A stretch of DNA of 64,000 nucleotides from Heloderma charlesbogerti (GCA_026122225.1 JANEZZ010001563.1:1-64000); one strand, 5' to 3'. Shown: positions 54,801-64,000, counted from the first letter of the stretch. Notes: a model not told the origin generated them from the sequence alone. Made by a program: numbers and translations.

Positions 54801-57111
54801 TGCAAGAAGGGGGGGAATGGCAGGATATAAATGTAATAAGAAATAAAAAATAAAATTGAGGTGTTAATGTTCACTTGGTATATTCAGACATTATTTCTGG
54901 CTTCGAGTGCCTGGATTGGATGGGTTTCTATCTACACACTAGAAGCAAGAGACCAAATGCTTTCACACCATGTCATTAACTTGGAGAACAATACATGAAC
55001 TTCATTATATGCTTATTTTATGTTAACAAAATCCCTTGCACTTATACCCTCCCTGAAAATTTTCCCCATCCTCCGTGTTCTTGAGCTCCCGGTCCCTGTC
55101 CTTGAAGCTCAGAGGTATTTGTTGGGCAGGGGGTGGGCAGAAACCAAAACATCTACATTCAAATTATCATCACTCTTTGCATCCATCACTCCATCCACCT
55201 ATATATGAGGGATCCTTTCAGGGAATACTGAAGGTCATAGAAGCCCTGGAAACATTTGTATGGCTATTCAGCATGTGGCGTGTGCTTTATGGCGGATCAA
55301 TTTTTAATTGTTTTGATGTATTTTATTGCTGTAGAGAGGGTTTCTGCCCTGAAAAGCAGCCAAGACATGTATTAAATACATTAAAAACAAAGAATCAGGG
55401 AAAACTTTAATATTTGCATCATCTCACCCCTGCTGCCCAATTAAGAAATTCTATCATCAAAAGCGTCCAGGAGAATTCTGGAATTAAAAATGGGACTCCA
55501 ATGGATAATGCAGACCAGTTTAGCCTTCTGACCCATGAGTAGTAAAAGTGTCTCATCCCTGAGATTTGCCAGATGAGAGACGGTAATATCAGGCCATTAG
55601 AGATAGAGCATGAGCTCCCTTTACTGATAAGAGAGGAATCCAGATAAGGAATGTGCCAGTATGAAATTTAGGGTTATGACTTCCGCTTAGCAGGCTAAAG
55701 ATGGTAGCATTCAAAAGTAGCTGCATAAAAGGTAGCTACATCATGAGGCCAGATGGGCCATCAGAGAAGTTACTAAAAAGCTCATCCAGAAAGTATATAA
55801 AGGAGACTCAGAACACACAACACCGGAACCTCTCCTTTAGGATCAGCTCTCCCTAATGTGTTTCCTGGAGAATCAACCTGATACTGATTTTCATTATCAC
55901 TGAGAACTGGCAAACATCCTTGACTTTGCTTAGAAGTCTTGTTTAGAATGACATTGGATGTTTCATGCAACTAATTCAGGCAGTCATCACCTCTCGTATT
56001 TAGTACTGCTATGCTAATACCTCATAGTAACAAACAAAAAGACAGATCTTGTCTGAGAGAGTGTTTCTTAAGAATTAGAATTCTGCATCACCCATATAAA
56101 GAGTGAAGTATTGGGAAGTGGTGTAGACTTTAAGAAAAAACATAAATACATTTGTGTTTTAATGGGGAAAGGCTGCTTTGTTATGATGGGATCGGAGTCA
56201 GAATTCCTTGGGGGAAACGACTGACTGATCTTGAAAGCTTGGAGGGGGGGGGCTTTTTATGCAAGTGATCATAGAATCATAGAACAGTAGGGTTGGAAGG
56301 GGCCTATAAGACCATCAAGTCCAACCCCATGCTCACTGCAGGAATCCAAGTCAGAGCATCCCTAACAGGTGGCTGTCCAGCCTCATCTTGAATGCCTCCA
56401 GGGTGGGAGACCCCACCACCTCCCTAGGTAATCGGTTCCATTGTCAGATTGCTCTAACAGGCAGGAAGTTTTTCCTGATGTTCAGCTGGAATCTGGCTTC
56501 CTGTTGATCAATCTGTTGATCATCAGTACCACATCTGTTTACCCCTTGGTCTGCCTACCATTACCTCCCCTGCAACCCCCGATGAGGGGGAATTAGTGAG
56601 CTAGCCTTCAGTACATAATGAATGCCCAGAAAGAACAACCTTTGTCAAAGGATTACTTCAGTTCACAGGGCGTAAAAAAAAAAAAAAAAGTGGGTTCTTG
56701 TTCTGTACACTGAAGGGAAGGCAGAAAGACCTGACCGCCCGGTAATATGTTGGTACCTAACTTTACAGCTCAGAAGGAGCCTGGCCAGTGGCAGGATGGG
56801 AAGAGGCAGGCTGTGAGCAGGGCCTTAGCCTTGGGATATCCACAATGCCTCCCCCATTTCCCCAGGATACCTTACCAGTAAAGTCTGCCAGAAGGAGACT
56901 CCCTGAAGGTGAGTAGCTGAAAGGCAGCAAACGTCGTAGAGGTGACCCCGCTAATGAGGTGGTCTCCGGGCCTGTAATAATTAAATGGCTCTGGATGCTC
57001 CCTGAGCCAAGCCGAGGGGCATTTCGCCTCCAGCATCCCACCAACTGCATGGGGCAGAAGCGGCGGCAGAAGCAGCAGCAGCAGCATTGTGTGAGTGGCT
57101 GCAACAGGCAT
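40332..57111 (-). CDS. V2R-B: vomeronasal type-2 receptor, six exons, apparently intact
   Basis: Second class C pheromone-type receptor, convergent to V2R-A. Exons in transcription order are 57111-56876, 54393-54102, 52321-51494, 45654-45427, 42303-42177 and 41242-40332. All have AG/GT boundaries, phases 2,0,0,0,1, 2622 nt in total, 873 aa (865 from the second ATG). Residues about 1-528 form signal and Venus-flytrap domain, 529-584 the Cys-rich linker, and the rest seven helices. Matching exon lengths and 88% identity in exon 6 show a duplicate pair; inverted orientation implies an inverted duplication or later inversion. No stop or frameshift found. Function as a vomeronasal receptor is inferred from family. 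Confidence 0.93.
41243..42176. other. V2R-B intron 5
   Basis: 934 bp with no recognised repeat or gene. By contrast intron 5 of V2R-A (2.2 kb) carries a SINE, a hAT and an L2 fragment. Confidence 0.6.
42177..42303 (-). CDS. V2R-B exon 5: Cys-rich linker
   Basis: 127 bp. Encodes [20 protein letters not shown] and then [20 protein letters not shown]. Same length, phase and Cys spacing as V2R-A exon 5. The acceptor is TGATCAG and the donor AAG|GTAAGT. Confidence 0.95.
42304..42579. other. Start of V2R-B intron 4
   Basis: Unassigned. Confidence 0.4.
42580..42900 (+). repeat. CTCF-motif repeat, diverged copy
   Basis: Matches 34330-34640 in order (TTTTGGCTGTTTCC..., CACAGCCAGGAGATGGTGCT, GTAACCAATC). 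The motif position reads CCAGGAGATGGTGCT (42681-42695), two changes from the CTCF core, so binding is less likely. Confidence 0.55.
42918..43565 (+). repeat. LTR-like repeat, most complete copy
   Basis: Begins TGTCAGGGTTCCCCTTTTGA and ends near GGCCTCAAACCTTCACA. Has a TATATATATATAC stretch at 43353-43366 where the other copies have TTTATATACC, after a CTCT-rich run. Likely a solo LTR; no clear flanking duplication was found, so the class is open. Confidence 0.5.
43640..44010 (-). mobile_element. L2-like LINE relic
   Basis: The - frame holds [16 protein letters not shown] and [13 protein letters not shown], weak but recognisable post-RT words of L2-type LINEs, plus a TAAATAAATAAACATAA tail at 43998. 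Confidence 0.5.
44011..45426. other. V2R-B intron 4, largely unassigned
   Basis: Contains the inverted repeat at 44888-45028. Otherwise no gene or recognised element. Confidence 0.45.
44888..45028. repeat. Imperfect inverted repeat, MITE-like hairpin
   Basis: Left arm GCTCTGGTTTCAGTCAGAAC...GAGCTATCCA is mirrored by TGGATAGCTC...GTTCTGACTGAAACCCAGAGC. Arms are about 55 bp around a short loop. No clear target duplication. Confidence 0.8.
45427..45654 (-). CDS. V2R-B exon 4: end of ligand-binding domain
   Basis: 228 bp, phase 0 at both ends. Encodes [20 protein letters not shown] and ends [15 protein letters not shown]|. Acceptor TCTTTCTAG, donor CAG|GTGGGG. Confidence 0.95.
45828..45869. repeat. 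(GTAA)n microsatellite
   Basis: About ten GTAA units in intron 3 of V2R-B. Confidence 0.97.
46118..46822 (+). CDS. LINE ORF1 with SGNH-type esterase domain
   Basis: An uninterrupted 234-codon frame. GDS block at residues 72-74 ([12 protein letters not shown], catalytic Ser74), oxyanion block [10 protein letters not shown] (residues 121-129), and C-terminal catalytic pair in [14 protein letters not shown] (Asp209, His212). This is the hydrolase of CR1/L2-clade ORF1 proteins, thought to act with RNA or membranes during retrotransposition. The acidic N-terminal part and the out-of-frame coiled coil just upstream suggest that the first part of ORF1 has been lost to a frameshift. All triad positions are kept, but the element itself is dead. 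Confidence 0.8.
   Translation: MVDETFRDLLAVSHSQGDSSSAVTENVGLGEGGRHSEEENDPLEGTHPSEGEQISSCTKDVPLGGGGLVVVGDSVIKHIDSWVCAGHVDHMVNCLPGAKVADITCHLDSLVDSGGLESVVVVHVGTNNVRKCSCEVLEAKFRLVGRRLKSRTTQVAFSEMLHVPCTGPARQAKLRSLDAWMRRWCREEGFRFVRHWGMFWDKLGLFKRDRLHLNQNGTRLLALHIKRGAEQLLN
47080..49040 (+). pseudogene. ORF2 remnant of the L2/CR1-like LINE
   Basis: Endonuclease and RT N-terminal pieces occur in changing frames with stops (for example after [10 protein letters not shown]). A BovB insertion splits it, and it ends before the catalytic RT motifs. Non-functional. Confidence 0.8.
48030..48602 (+). mobile_element. BovB LINE 3' fragment with target duplication
   Basis: 5'-truncated BovB in + orientation, ending GTCACGAAGAGTCGGACATG and AACAACAACAACA. 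A perfect 12-bp duplication AAAGCATTATTT flanks it at 48018-48029 and 48603-48614. Encodes the BovB C-terminal region ([20 protein letters not shown]) with an internal stop. Confidence 0.95.
49041..49689. other. V2R-B intron 3, LINE junk
   Basis: 49100-49160 has L2-like words (CTGAGCCCAATTCAAAGTGC). The rest is unassigned. Confidence 0.35.
49690..50280 (+). mobile_element. L2-like LINE 3' end
   Basis: End of ORF2 ([37 protein letters not shown]) and a long 3' UTR ending TCTGATCCAGCATGGCTCTT CTTATG. Same family and orientation as the LINE at 46-49 kb, possibly one insertion with a loss in between. Confidence 0.85.
50281..51493. other. V2R-B intron 3, part next to exon 3
   Basis: No recognised gene. 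Contains short direct repeats near 50385-50435 (AGTTAAGGC / AGTTAAAGC words) and the microsatellite at 51153-51210. Confidence 0.5.
51153..51210. repeat. (GGGA)n/(GA)n microsatellite
   Basis: GGGA units followed by GAGAGAGA. Confidence 0.95.
51494..52321 (-). CDS. V2R-B exon 3: main ligand-binding exon
   Basis: 828 bp, phase 0 at both ends. Starts [20 protein letters not shown], includes [20 protein letters not shown] and [20 protein letters not shown], and ends VQPWQ|. Acceptor CCTTATTAG, donor CAG|GTATGC. No stops. Confidence 0.95.
52555..53124. mobile_element. Palindromic-hAT relative with symmetric arms (copy 14)
   Basis: Bounded by TAGGGATGT and ACACCCCTA, with a perfect 8-bp duplication GTTGCAAC at 52547-52554 and 53125-53132. 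The core is an inverted repeat built on ATAGAGTCATGAATCTTGTG and TAAGTCTACGTAGACTTA words, unlike the other copies. Both arms carry an outward ATG frame and donor: - [20 protein letters not shown]... (52740-52648, GAG|GTAAGT) and + [18 protein letters not shown] (52993-53048, AAG|GTAAGT). It lies in intron 2 of V2R-B. Confidence 0.93.
52648..52740 (-). other. Candidate element-derived first exon upstream of V2R-B exon 3
   Basis: ATG, 31 open codons, GAG|GTAAGT, phase 0. The next acceptor on this strand is V2R-B exon 3 (52321), also phase 0, so a hybrid transcript would keep frame. No transcript evidence; one in three would match by chance. Confidence 0.3.
53133..53468. other. V2R-B intron 2, unassigned
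   Basis: 53230-53470 has L2-like words in places (CCATAGCTCTGGAATTAGTT). No gene. Confidence 0.35.
53470..53870 (+). repeat. LTR-like repeat, third copy (partial)
   Basis: Starts TGTCAGGCTTCCCCTTTTGA and follows 42918-43390 through the CTCTTTATATCC motif (about 53818), then diverges. The downstream 53871-54101 is unassigned. Confidence 0.5.
54102..54393 (-). CDS. V2R-B exon 2: Venus-flytrap domain, first lobe
   Basis: 292 bp, phase 2 in and phase 0 out. Encodes [40 protein letters not shown] and ends NVYKIPQ|. The acceptor TTTTTTCAG|G fixes the 5' edge ten bases before the first in-frame ATG. Confidence 0.95.
54665..54850 (+). mobile_element. Squamate-type SINE, 5'-truncated
   Basis: GGCCAGTCACTGACTCTCAG, CAGGGTTGTTGTGAGGATAA and a GGATATAAATGTAATAAG tail. 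Same family as 33893-34142, opposite strand. Confidence 0.85.
54851..56269. other. V2R-B intron 1, unassigned part
   Basis: AT-rich, no recognised gene or repeat. Confidence 0.5.
56270..56508 (-). mobile_element. CR1 LINE 3' end
   Basis: Antisense CR1 3' end starting ATCATAGAATCATAGAACAG. 5'-truncated. Confidence 0.92.
56509..56875. other. V2R-B intron 1, part next to exon 1
   Basis: Unassigned, with a poly-A run near 56676-56690. Confidence 0.5.
56876..57111 (-). CDS. V2R-B exon 1: signal peptide and N-terminus
   Basis: 236 bp. In-frame ATGs at 57111 and 57087; the second starts the hydrophobic [17 protein letters not shown] signal peptide. Then [20 protein letters not shown] and [11 protein letters not shown]. 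Donor TACTG|GTAAGG, phase 2, as in V2R-A. Confidence 0.9.
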
Positions 57112-58260
57112 CTGACTAGTGACTGTGCCTCCTTTCAGCTCCCTGCCCAGCTAGCCAGAAGGAGGCAAACCCTCTCGCCAGACTTCAGGGGACTTCCTAA
57201 TACCGGTAGAGCCCAGCCAGCCAAGGCTTCGCCTCCGAAGGGGAGAAGAGCACACAGACCTCATGCCCACACAGTCCTCCTTGCCTGCCCTGAACCTCCT
57301 GCCAAGCTCCCAGTGGAACGGGAGGCATTTATGTGCCAGGCCTCTCGGGCTCAGAGGCAAGACATCACCTCATGTTGCTCCCTCATTTAGTGCTTCTGTT
57401 ATTGGTCTCAGGGGCGATCATGGGAAGCATCCCTCGGTCTTTGCTGAGAAGGAGAATAAATGACTATGATTTTCATAATTATAAGGGGAAAGCGGACTCA
57501 GCTCTGCAACATCCCGAAATCTGTGTGACTTCGCATGCGGGGGCACAGCTGGGGGGAAAACATGTTTGCGAGAACTCACAGATGCAACTCCAGACCCTTG
57601 TCTTGGGCCGGTGGGGGTGGGGAGAGACCTTGGCCTAACTTTTACCAAGAAACCTTTTCATAACAACCGGGATCAAAGTAATCTTCTAGGATATACACGA
57701 AGAATCACAAAACGTGTCTTGCAGGTGCCTTCCCCTGAAGCAGATTGTTGATGGATCATGTTTCTTGCTCCTATAATCTGTTTTTTTCTGCTTGTGTGTT
57801 AGTGTTTTATTGTTATATTTTAAGGGGGTTTTTTATGTTCGCCACTTTGAGCTCTATTCAAAATATTCAAAACTAAATAAATGAATCCGATTGAGTATTC
57901 TTTACTTGGACAAGCAGAGAAGCAAAAATATTGGCTGTTTCATTTGCTTGTCTTCCTGGCATCTCCATTTCATACAGCTGCCATCTGCAAACGGCAGAAT
58001 AATTTGGAAACTGCCACCCACTGAACACTGAGGGATGGGGCAGGCAATGGCCTGCTTTGGATCATCACACACAGCCTACGGTTTGTTAACCTGCTTTGAT
58101 GATCACACAACCTATGGTTTGCTAACCATGGCTTGTTCTGCAACGTGTGACAGTGAGCAAGACTGCTAGCTCCCACCTCACCATTGGCCATGCTGGCTGT
58201 GACTGATGGGAGTTGGAGTCCAAAACATCTGCAAGACACCTGTGCTTTCAGGGCTAAATG
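57112..58260 (-). other. 5' flank of V2R-B and intergenic DNA
   Basis: No clear promoter. 57770-57890 resembles a LINE/SINE tail. 58050-58150 has CACACAACCTATGGTTTGCT-type words like those in the inverted repeat at 35210-35450. Confidence 0.4.
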
Positions 58261-58928
58261 TCCCCTGTTCTCTTCACAGACGAGGGCAGGACGAAGCTGA
58301 AGTCAGTCTAATTCAGGGGGAGGAGGGAAATCTGACTACAAAGAATACAAAGGAGGAGAATTAAGATATTTATAACAAAACAAGAAAGTGACACTTCCCC
58401 CAGGACAATACCGTAAGCACAAGTCTTTCCCTAAGATTGGCTGGCAAGAGCAGTTAAATGCCTCACCCTCAACTTCCTGGCAGCACAAGCAAATTTGGCA
58501 ACCTGTAGCGTAATATAATCACATTACCTGCCAGCAAAGAGCAAACCTGTTCCATAGGGGGTCTATTTTCCAAAGAATTAAGAGTATACTGGAGGAATTT
58601 GGCTCTCGGGGACTCACAGAGGGGGCAACGCAGGAGATAGTGATCAATATCCTCAACCTCACTGGACTCGCGTATACAAAGTCATAGACGGAATACGGCT
58701 TTTTTAAATCCTCCCTCCAGGAAAGCAGAGGGCATGCTCTGTACTCTCAGGGCTGTGAATGATTTTCATAGGGGAGCAACAGCGAGCAGAGTGAAATAGC
58801 GCTCCATACATTGGTTTATACAGGGAATACCAGGTCGAGTATGACGTATTGGAGATGGAATATAGATCTCAACGTTGCACACGTAGGGAAATTCTTTCCT
58901 TGTAGAGCTGTTTTACTCTGTCAGTGTT

Positions 58929-61900
58929 GTTGTTGTTGCTGTTGTTGTTCAGTCGTTCAGTCGTGTCCGACTCTTCGTGACCCCATGGACCATAGCACGC
59001 TAGGCCTTCCTGTCCTCCGCTCTCTCCCGGAGTGTGCTCAAGTTCATATTCATTGCATCGGTGATGCTATCTAGCCATCTCATCCTTTGCTGGCCCCTTC
59101 TCCTTTTGCCTTCAGTCTTTCCCAGCATCAGGGTCTTTTCCAGGGAGTTTTCTCTTCGCATTAGGTGGCCAAAATATTTGAGCTTCAGCTTCAGTATCTG
59201 TCCTTCCAGTGAGCACTCAGGGTTAATTTCCTTTAGGATTGACTGATTTGACCTCCTTGCAGTCCAGGGGAGTCGTAAGAGTCTTCTCCAGCACCACAGT
59301 TCGGAAGCATCGATTCTTCGGCACTCAGCCTTCCTTATAGTCCAGCTCTCACAACCATACATTACTACTGGGAAAACCATAGCTTTGATTAGACGGACCT
59401 TTGTCGGCAAGGTGATGTCTCTGCTTCTTACTATGCTCTCTAGGTTTGCCATAGCTTTCCTCCCAAGGAGCAAGCGTCTTTTAATTTCATGGCTACAGCC
59501 ACCGTCTGCGGTGATCTTGGAGCCCAAGAAAGTAAAATCTGTCACTGCTTCCATTTCTTCCCCTTCTATATGCCAGGAAGTGATAGGGCCAGATGCCATG
59601 ATCTTAGTTTTTTTAATGTTGAGTTTCAAACCAGCTTTTGCACTCTCCTCTTTCACCCTCAACAAGAGGCTCTTGAGATCCTCTTCACTTTTTGCCATTA
59701 GGGTGGTATCGTCTGCATATCGGAGGTTGTTGATAATTCTCCCAGCAATCTTAATTCCGACCTCTGATTCATCCAACCCAGCGTTTCTCATTATGTACTC
59801 TGCATATACGTTAAATAAGCAGGGTGACAATATGCAGCCTTGTCATACTCCTTTCCCAATTTTGAACCACTCAGTTGTTCCATGTCCGGTTCTTACTGTT
59901 GCTTCTTGACCCTCGTACAAGTTTCTCAGGAGACAGGTAAGGTGGTCTGGTACTCCCATCTCTTTAAGAATTTGCCACAGTTTGTTGTGATCCACACAAT
60001 CAAAGGCTTTAGCGTAGTCAATGAAGCAGAAATAGACGTTTTTCTGGAATTCTCTTGCTTTCTCCATGATGCAGCGAACGTTGGCGATTTGATCTCTAGT
60101 TCCTCTGCCTCTTCGAAACCCAGCTTGTACTTCTGGTAGTTCTCGGTTCGCATACTGCTGAAGCCTAGCTTGTAGGATTTTGAGCATCACCTTGCTGGCA
60201 TGTGAAATGAGCGCAATTGTGCAGTAGTTTGAACACTCTTTGGCTTTGCCCTTCTTTGGAATTGGAATGTAAACTGACCTTTTCCAGTCTTGTGGCCATT
60301 GTTGAGTGTTCCAAATTTGTTGGCATATTGAATGCAGCACTTTAGCAGCAGCATCTTTTAGGATTTTAAATAGCTCGGCTGGAATACTGTCATCTCTGCT
60401 AGCTTTGTTGTTACTCATGCTTCCTAAGGCCCACTTGACTTCACTCTCTAGGATGTCCGGTTCAAGTTCAGTGACCGCACTATCATGGCTATCAGGGACA
60501 TTCAGATCTTTCCTGTATAGTTCTTCTGTATATTCTTGCCACCTCTTCTGAATCTCATCTGCTTCTGTTAGGTCCCTGCCTTCTTGGTCCTTTATCATGC
60601 CCGTCTTTGCACAAAATGTTCCCTTGAGATCTCCGATTTTCTTGAAGAGATCTCTAGTCTTTCCCATTCTATTGTTTTCCTCAATTTCTTTGCATTGTTC
60701 ATTTAAGAAGGCCTTCTTGTCTCTCCTTGCTATTCTCTGGAACTCTGCATTCCGTTGGATATATCTTCCCCTTTCTCCCTTGCTTTTCGCTTCCCTTCTT
60801 TCCTCAGCTACTTGTAAAGCCTCCTCAGACAGCCACTCGGCTTTCTTGCATTTCTTTTTCTTTGGGATGGATTCCGTTGCTGCCTCCTGAAGAATGTTAC
60901 GGACCTCCGTCCATAGTTCCTCAGGCACTCTGTCTATCAGGTCTAATCCCTGAAATCTATTCCTCACCTCCACTGTATATTCATAAGGGATATGATTGAG
61001 GTCATACCTGAATGGTTTAGTGGTTTTCCCAAAGTTCTTCAATTTAAGCCAAAAGTTTGCAACAAGAAGCTCATGATCTGAGCCACAGTCAGCTCCAGGT
61101 CTTGTTTTGACTGACTGTACAGAGCTTCTCCATCTTTGGCTGCAAAGGACATAATCAATCTGATTTCGATATTGACCATCTGGTGATGTCCATGTGTAGA
61201 GTCGTCTCTTGTGCTGTTGGAAAAGAGTGTTTGCTATGATCAGCGTGTTCTCTTGGCAAAACTCTATTAGCTTTTGTCCTGCTTCATTTTGTACACCAAG
61301 GCCATGCCTGCCTGTTATCCCGGTGATTTCTTGACTTCCTACTTTAGCATTCCAATCCCCTATGATGAAGAGGACATCTTTTTTTGGTGTTAGTTCTACA
61401 AGGTGTTGTAGGTCTTCATAGAACCGATCAACCTCAGCTTCTTCGGCATCAGTGGTTGGGGCATAGACTTGAATTACTGTGATGTTGAATGGTTTGCCTT
61501 GGATTCGTACTGAGATCATTCTATCATTTTTAAGATTGTACCCCAGTACTGCTTTTCCCACCTTTTAGTTGACTATGAGTGCTACTCCATTTCTTCTAAG
61601 GGATTCTTGCCCACAGTAGTAGATATCATGGTCACCTGAATTAAATTCACCCATGCCTGTCCATTTTAGTTCACTGATTCCCAAGATGTCGATGTTCAAT
61701 CTTGCCATCTCATGTTTGACCACCTCCAGCTTGCCTTGATTCATTGATCTGACATTCCAGGTTCCTAAACAATTTTGTTCTTTACAGCATCGGATTTTCT
61801 TTTCACCACCAGACACATCCACAGCTGAGTGTCCTTTCGGCTTTGGCCCAGTCGCTTCACTCTTTCTGGCGCTACTTGGAAATACCCTCTGCTCTTCCCC

Positions 61901-62157
61901 AGTAGTATATTGGACACCTTCCGACCTGAGGGGCTCATCTTCCGGCGTCATATCTTTTAGCCTTGTGATACGTTCCATGGGGTTTTCTTGGCAAGAATAC
62001 TGGAGTGGGTTGCCATTTCCTTCTCCAGTGGACCACATTTTGTCAGAACTCTCTGCCATGACCTGTCCGTCTTGGGTGGCCCTGCACGGCATAGCTTATG
62101 GCTTCACTGAGTTCCGCAAGCCCCTTCGCCACAACAAGGCATTGATCCATGAAGGGG
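58929..62157 (-). mobile_element. Full-length BovB (RTE) LINE
   Basis: About 3.23 kb with the BovB 3' end (GTTGTTGTT, CAGTCGTTCAGTCGTGTCCG) on the left and the 5' end on the right. A perfect 11-bp target duplication CTGTCAGTGTT flanks it at 58918-58928 and 62158-62168. It is the least decayed transposon in the window. BovB is widespread in squamates and ruminants through horizontal transfer. Confidence 0.97.
59000..62092 (-). pseudogene. BovB ORF2 (endonuclease-RT), two in-frame stops
   Basis: A single frame of about 1030 codons from 62092 to 59000, broken only by TAA at 61567-61565 and TGA at 59845-59843 (the latter a likely CpG change in GV-R-QGCILSP). Endonuclease: LGTWNVRSMNQGKLEVV, ILGISELKWTG, FIIGDWNAKVGSQE, CGSDHELLVA. 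RT: SVYIPIPKKGKAKECSNYCT, VQAGFRRGRGTRDQIANVR, FIDYAKAFDCVDH, LRYADDTTLM. Catalytic residues are intact, so it died or was silenced recently. Confidence 0.92.
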
Positions 62158-63625
62158 CTGTCAGTGTTAGAAGAGGGTAAAACAACTGTATTAATCCCAT
62201 AGTTATATAAAACGTGTTTCACAGATTGTACCCAAGAATTTTGTGTTGGTGTTTGCAATTGTTCCAAAAGACACTTTTTAGGTAAGCAGGAGTCACGCCT
62301 GCAGGGCACCTTCAGCCAGTACAGAGCAAGTGCGGATTGCCCTGTGCTTCCATAGGGAGTATCCCTGTCTCTGCCTGCAATATGGGGCTGGCGTGGCTTG
62401 GGGGCCAGCTAGAAGGGATCTCATGAAGGGGTTCTGCACCACCTCTAGGATATAAACATTGGTATATCCCCAGATCTCCGCACCAGACAGCAATCAGAGC
62501 AATACCTTCCTCAGAAATATCTCAATCACTGGTGTAACCAGGCTCCCCCCTTGAGACTGAAAAATACATCAGAGATATATGGCGTGGGAGGTCTTCCACT
62601 TAGCAGCCTCCAAGTGGCACTTCCATGAGAGAAGAACATTAAAACCAAGTCCTACATATTTAAAACTCTGCTGTTGGTCAATGGGTTTATTATCCAGTTT
62701 CCATGTATGTATTTCTTTCTTATTTCCAGAACCTACCATGTTAGTTTTGGAATGATTGAGTTTTAGATGCTCATTTGTACAGAACTTGTTCAGTTCAGTC
62801 AATAGTCTCCCCATTCCAATTGGTGTAGTTGAAAATATGACAATGTCATCAGCATACAGAAGGACTGAGAGTTTTACTTCCAGAATGGTGGCAGGAAAGA
62901 ATTCCAAGCCACTCAGTTCTTGAACGATATTGTTCATATACAAATTGAACAGGAGGGGAGCCAAAAGGTGGCCCTGACGTACACCTCTTTTGGTCAAGTT
63001 GCTTTCTGAAAGCAGGCCATTTGCCCCAAGTCTGACCCTGAGAGAGGTATGAGAACGGAGCTTTTTAATTAAGTAGAGCAACCTTCTGTCAGTATTGTGG
63101 TAGATAACTTTTCCCATAGGCGACTTCTGTCGATAAGATCAAAAGCTGAGCCGAAGTCCACAAAAGTGGGGAATAGTTCTTTTCTATCTTGTTGAGAGTA
63201 TTTTTGAATAAGATGGTGAAGAACAAAGCATTGGTCTGTTGTGGACTTTCCCTTTCTAAATCCTGCCTGTTGTTGAGCAATGATTGTATTTTCAGCAGCC
63301 CAAATATCTAGTCTGCGTAGTAGATATTTGGTGTATAATCTAGAGATGATACTTAGCAGACTAATTGGGCTAAAGTAGATCTAAATTGGATCAGACTTAA
63401 AACTTTTCTTGTGAATTGGGACTACAACACTCACCCACCAACCCTGAGGAGCTCTCCAATGAGAATTTATTCAAGTGAATGGTGGCAAGGACTAGACACC
63501 ACCAATCAGAATTCGCTCTGAGCAATTCTCCGGGGAGTATAACCTCAGTGGGTGCTTTTTTTGTAGGGAGGGAGTTGATTAAGTCTTTTATCTCATCTGG
63601 AGTAAATGGATCCCATTCATGGATC

Positions 63626-64000
63626 CTTTCCGCATCCTCCATTTGGCAACGCTCCCTGCATCGGCATCACGCGTCTAGCAAGTCTGCTTCCCGCACTCCG
63701 TCACTCCCAGGACTGCTATCTAAGCTAGGAATGCCGGTGGGAGGAATCTCTGTCAGCTGTTGGCCCTGGAAAAGATGAGCACGCTCCTCTCCCAGGAGTG
63801 GCTCCTCTTCCTCAGAATCAGAACTTCTCTGGGATTCTATGGGCTCAGTGTCCACCCTGACAGACACCAGGAATTGAGATATCTCTTCCTGGATCTTTCC
63901 ATTCCACTGTATGCATCTTTCACCTTGAACAGTCAGATTTTCTGATGGTATTGTAGGTAAGGGAATTGATCCCATGGTCAAAGAGTGAGACAGCTGGATT
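63626..64000 (-). repeat. Unclassified repeat with acidic open frame, copy 2
   Basis: Runs off the window. The - frame reads SQRSSDSEEEEPLLGEERAH and GQQLTEIPPTGIPSLDSSPG, matching the wording of 14266-14540. Probably a coding part of a transposon whose other parts lie outside the window. Family unknown. Confidence 0.5.

Larger units (their letters stand above)
58261..63625 (-). mobile_element. I/Vingi/R4-like LINE, split by a full-length BovB
   Basis: Blocks 58261-58928 and 62158-63625 form one old LINE on -. RT pieces read NHIVQELSGLEFF-type and LLYADDIVIFSTTPIGMGRL near 62850 (YADD retained), RQGHLLAPLLFNLYMNNIV, and TPDEIKDLINSLPTKKAPTE at the 5' side. It is related to the LINE at 28.1-33.5 kb but diverged. 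Frames are broken; the 5' part is lost at about 63626. Confidence 0.75.

Noticed and set aside
57112..57390. A + strand gene overlapping the V2R-B 5' flank (open frame near 56959-57390)
   Set aside because: It overlaps V2R-B exon 1 in antisense, has no recognisable domain and no splice or start context beyond chance.
58929..62157. BovB as mammalian contamination
   Set aside because: It has an 11-bp target duplication inside a local LINE, and related fragments occur across the window. BovB is native to squamate genomes.

Overview
The window looks like nuclear DNA of a squamate reptile (lizard or snake). The evidence is two multi-exon vomeronasal type-2 receptor (V2R) genes embedded in BovB, CR1 and L2-like LINEs, tRNA-derived SINEs and many hAT-type DNA elements. 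BovB plus CR1 plus V2R clusters is a typical squamate combination. No species can be named from the sequence alone. There are no bacterial genes, CRISPR arrays or intact rRNA/tRNA genes.

Layout. V2R-A lies on the + strand (5640-25183). V2R-B lies on the - strand (57111 down to 40332). The two genes converge tail to tail across about 15 kb of repeats. Both have the canonical six V2R exons with identical exon phases, and exons 2, 4, 5 and 6 have identical lengths (292, 228, 127 and 911 bp). Joined, the exons give open frames of 880 and 873 codons, so both could be functional receptors. V2Rs are class C GPCRs of vomeronasal sensory neurons; the exons encode signal peptide, ligand-binding Venus-flytrap domain, Cys-rich linker and seven-helix domain.

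The rest is largely transposon. A full-length BovB (58929-62157, 11-bp target duplication, only two in-frame stops) sits inside an older LINE. A second long BovB (1369-5292, 10-bp duplication) carries two hAT insertions. Two CR1 copies with long ORF2 remnants lie at 18365-21005 and 36436-39197. An I/Vingi/R4-like LINE spans about 28100-33500. An L2-like LINE with a readable ORF1 esterase spans about 46020-49040.

The most unusual content is a set of about 14 short elements (about 270-960 bp) that begin TAGGGRTG and end CAYCCCTA, with perfect 8-bp target duplications at five loci, as expected for non-autonomous hAT transposons. Their cores are nested palindromes. Near their ends they repeatedly carry outward-pointing consensus splice donors (AG|GTAAGT), usually preceded by a short ATG-started open frame. 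A second element type with a different terminal repeat (8206-9070) has the same arrangement. I read this as a candidate outward exon-launching design, unproven, and describe it in the findings. A repeat carrying a perfect CTCF consensus lies between the two receptor genes.
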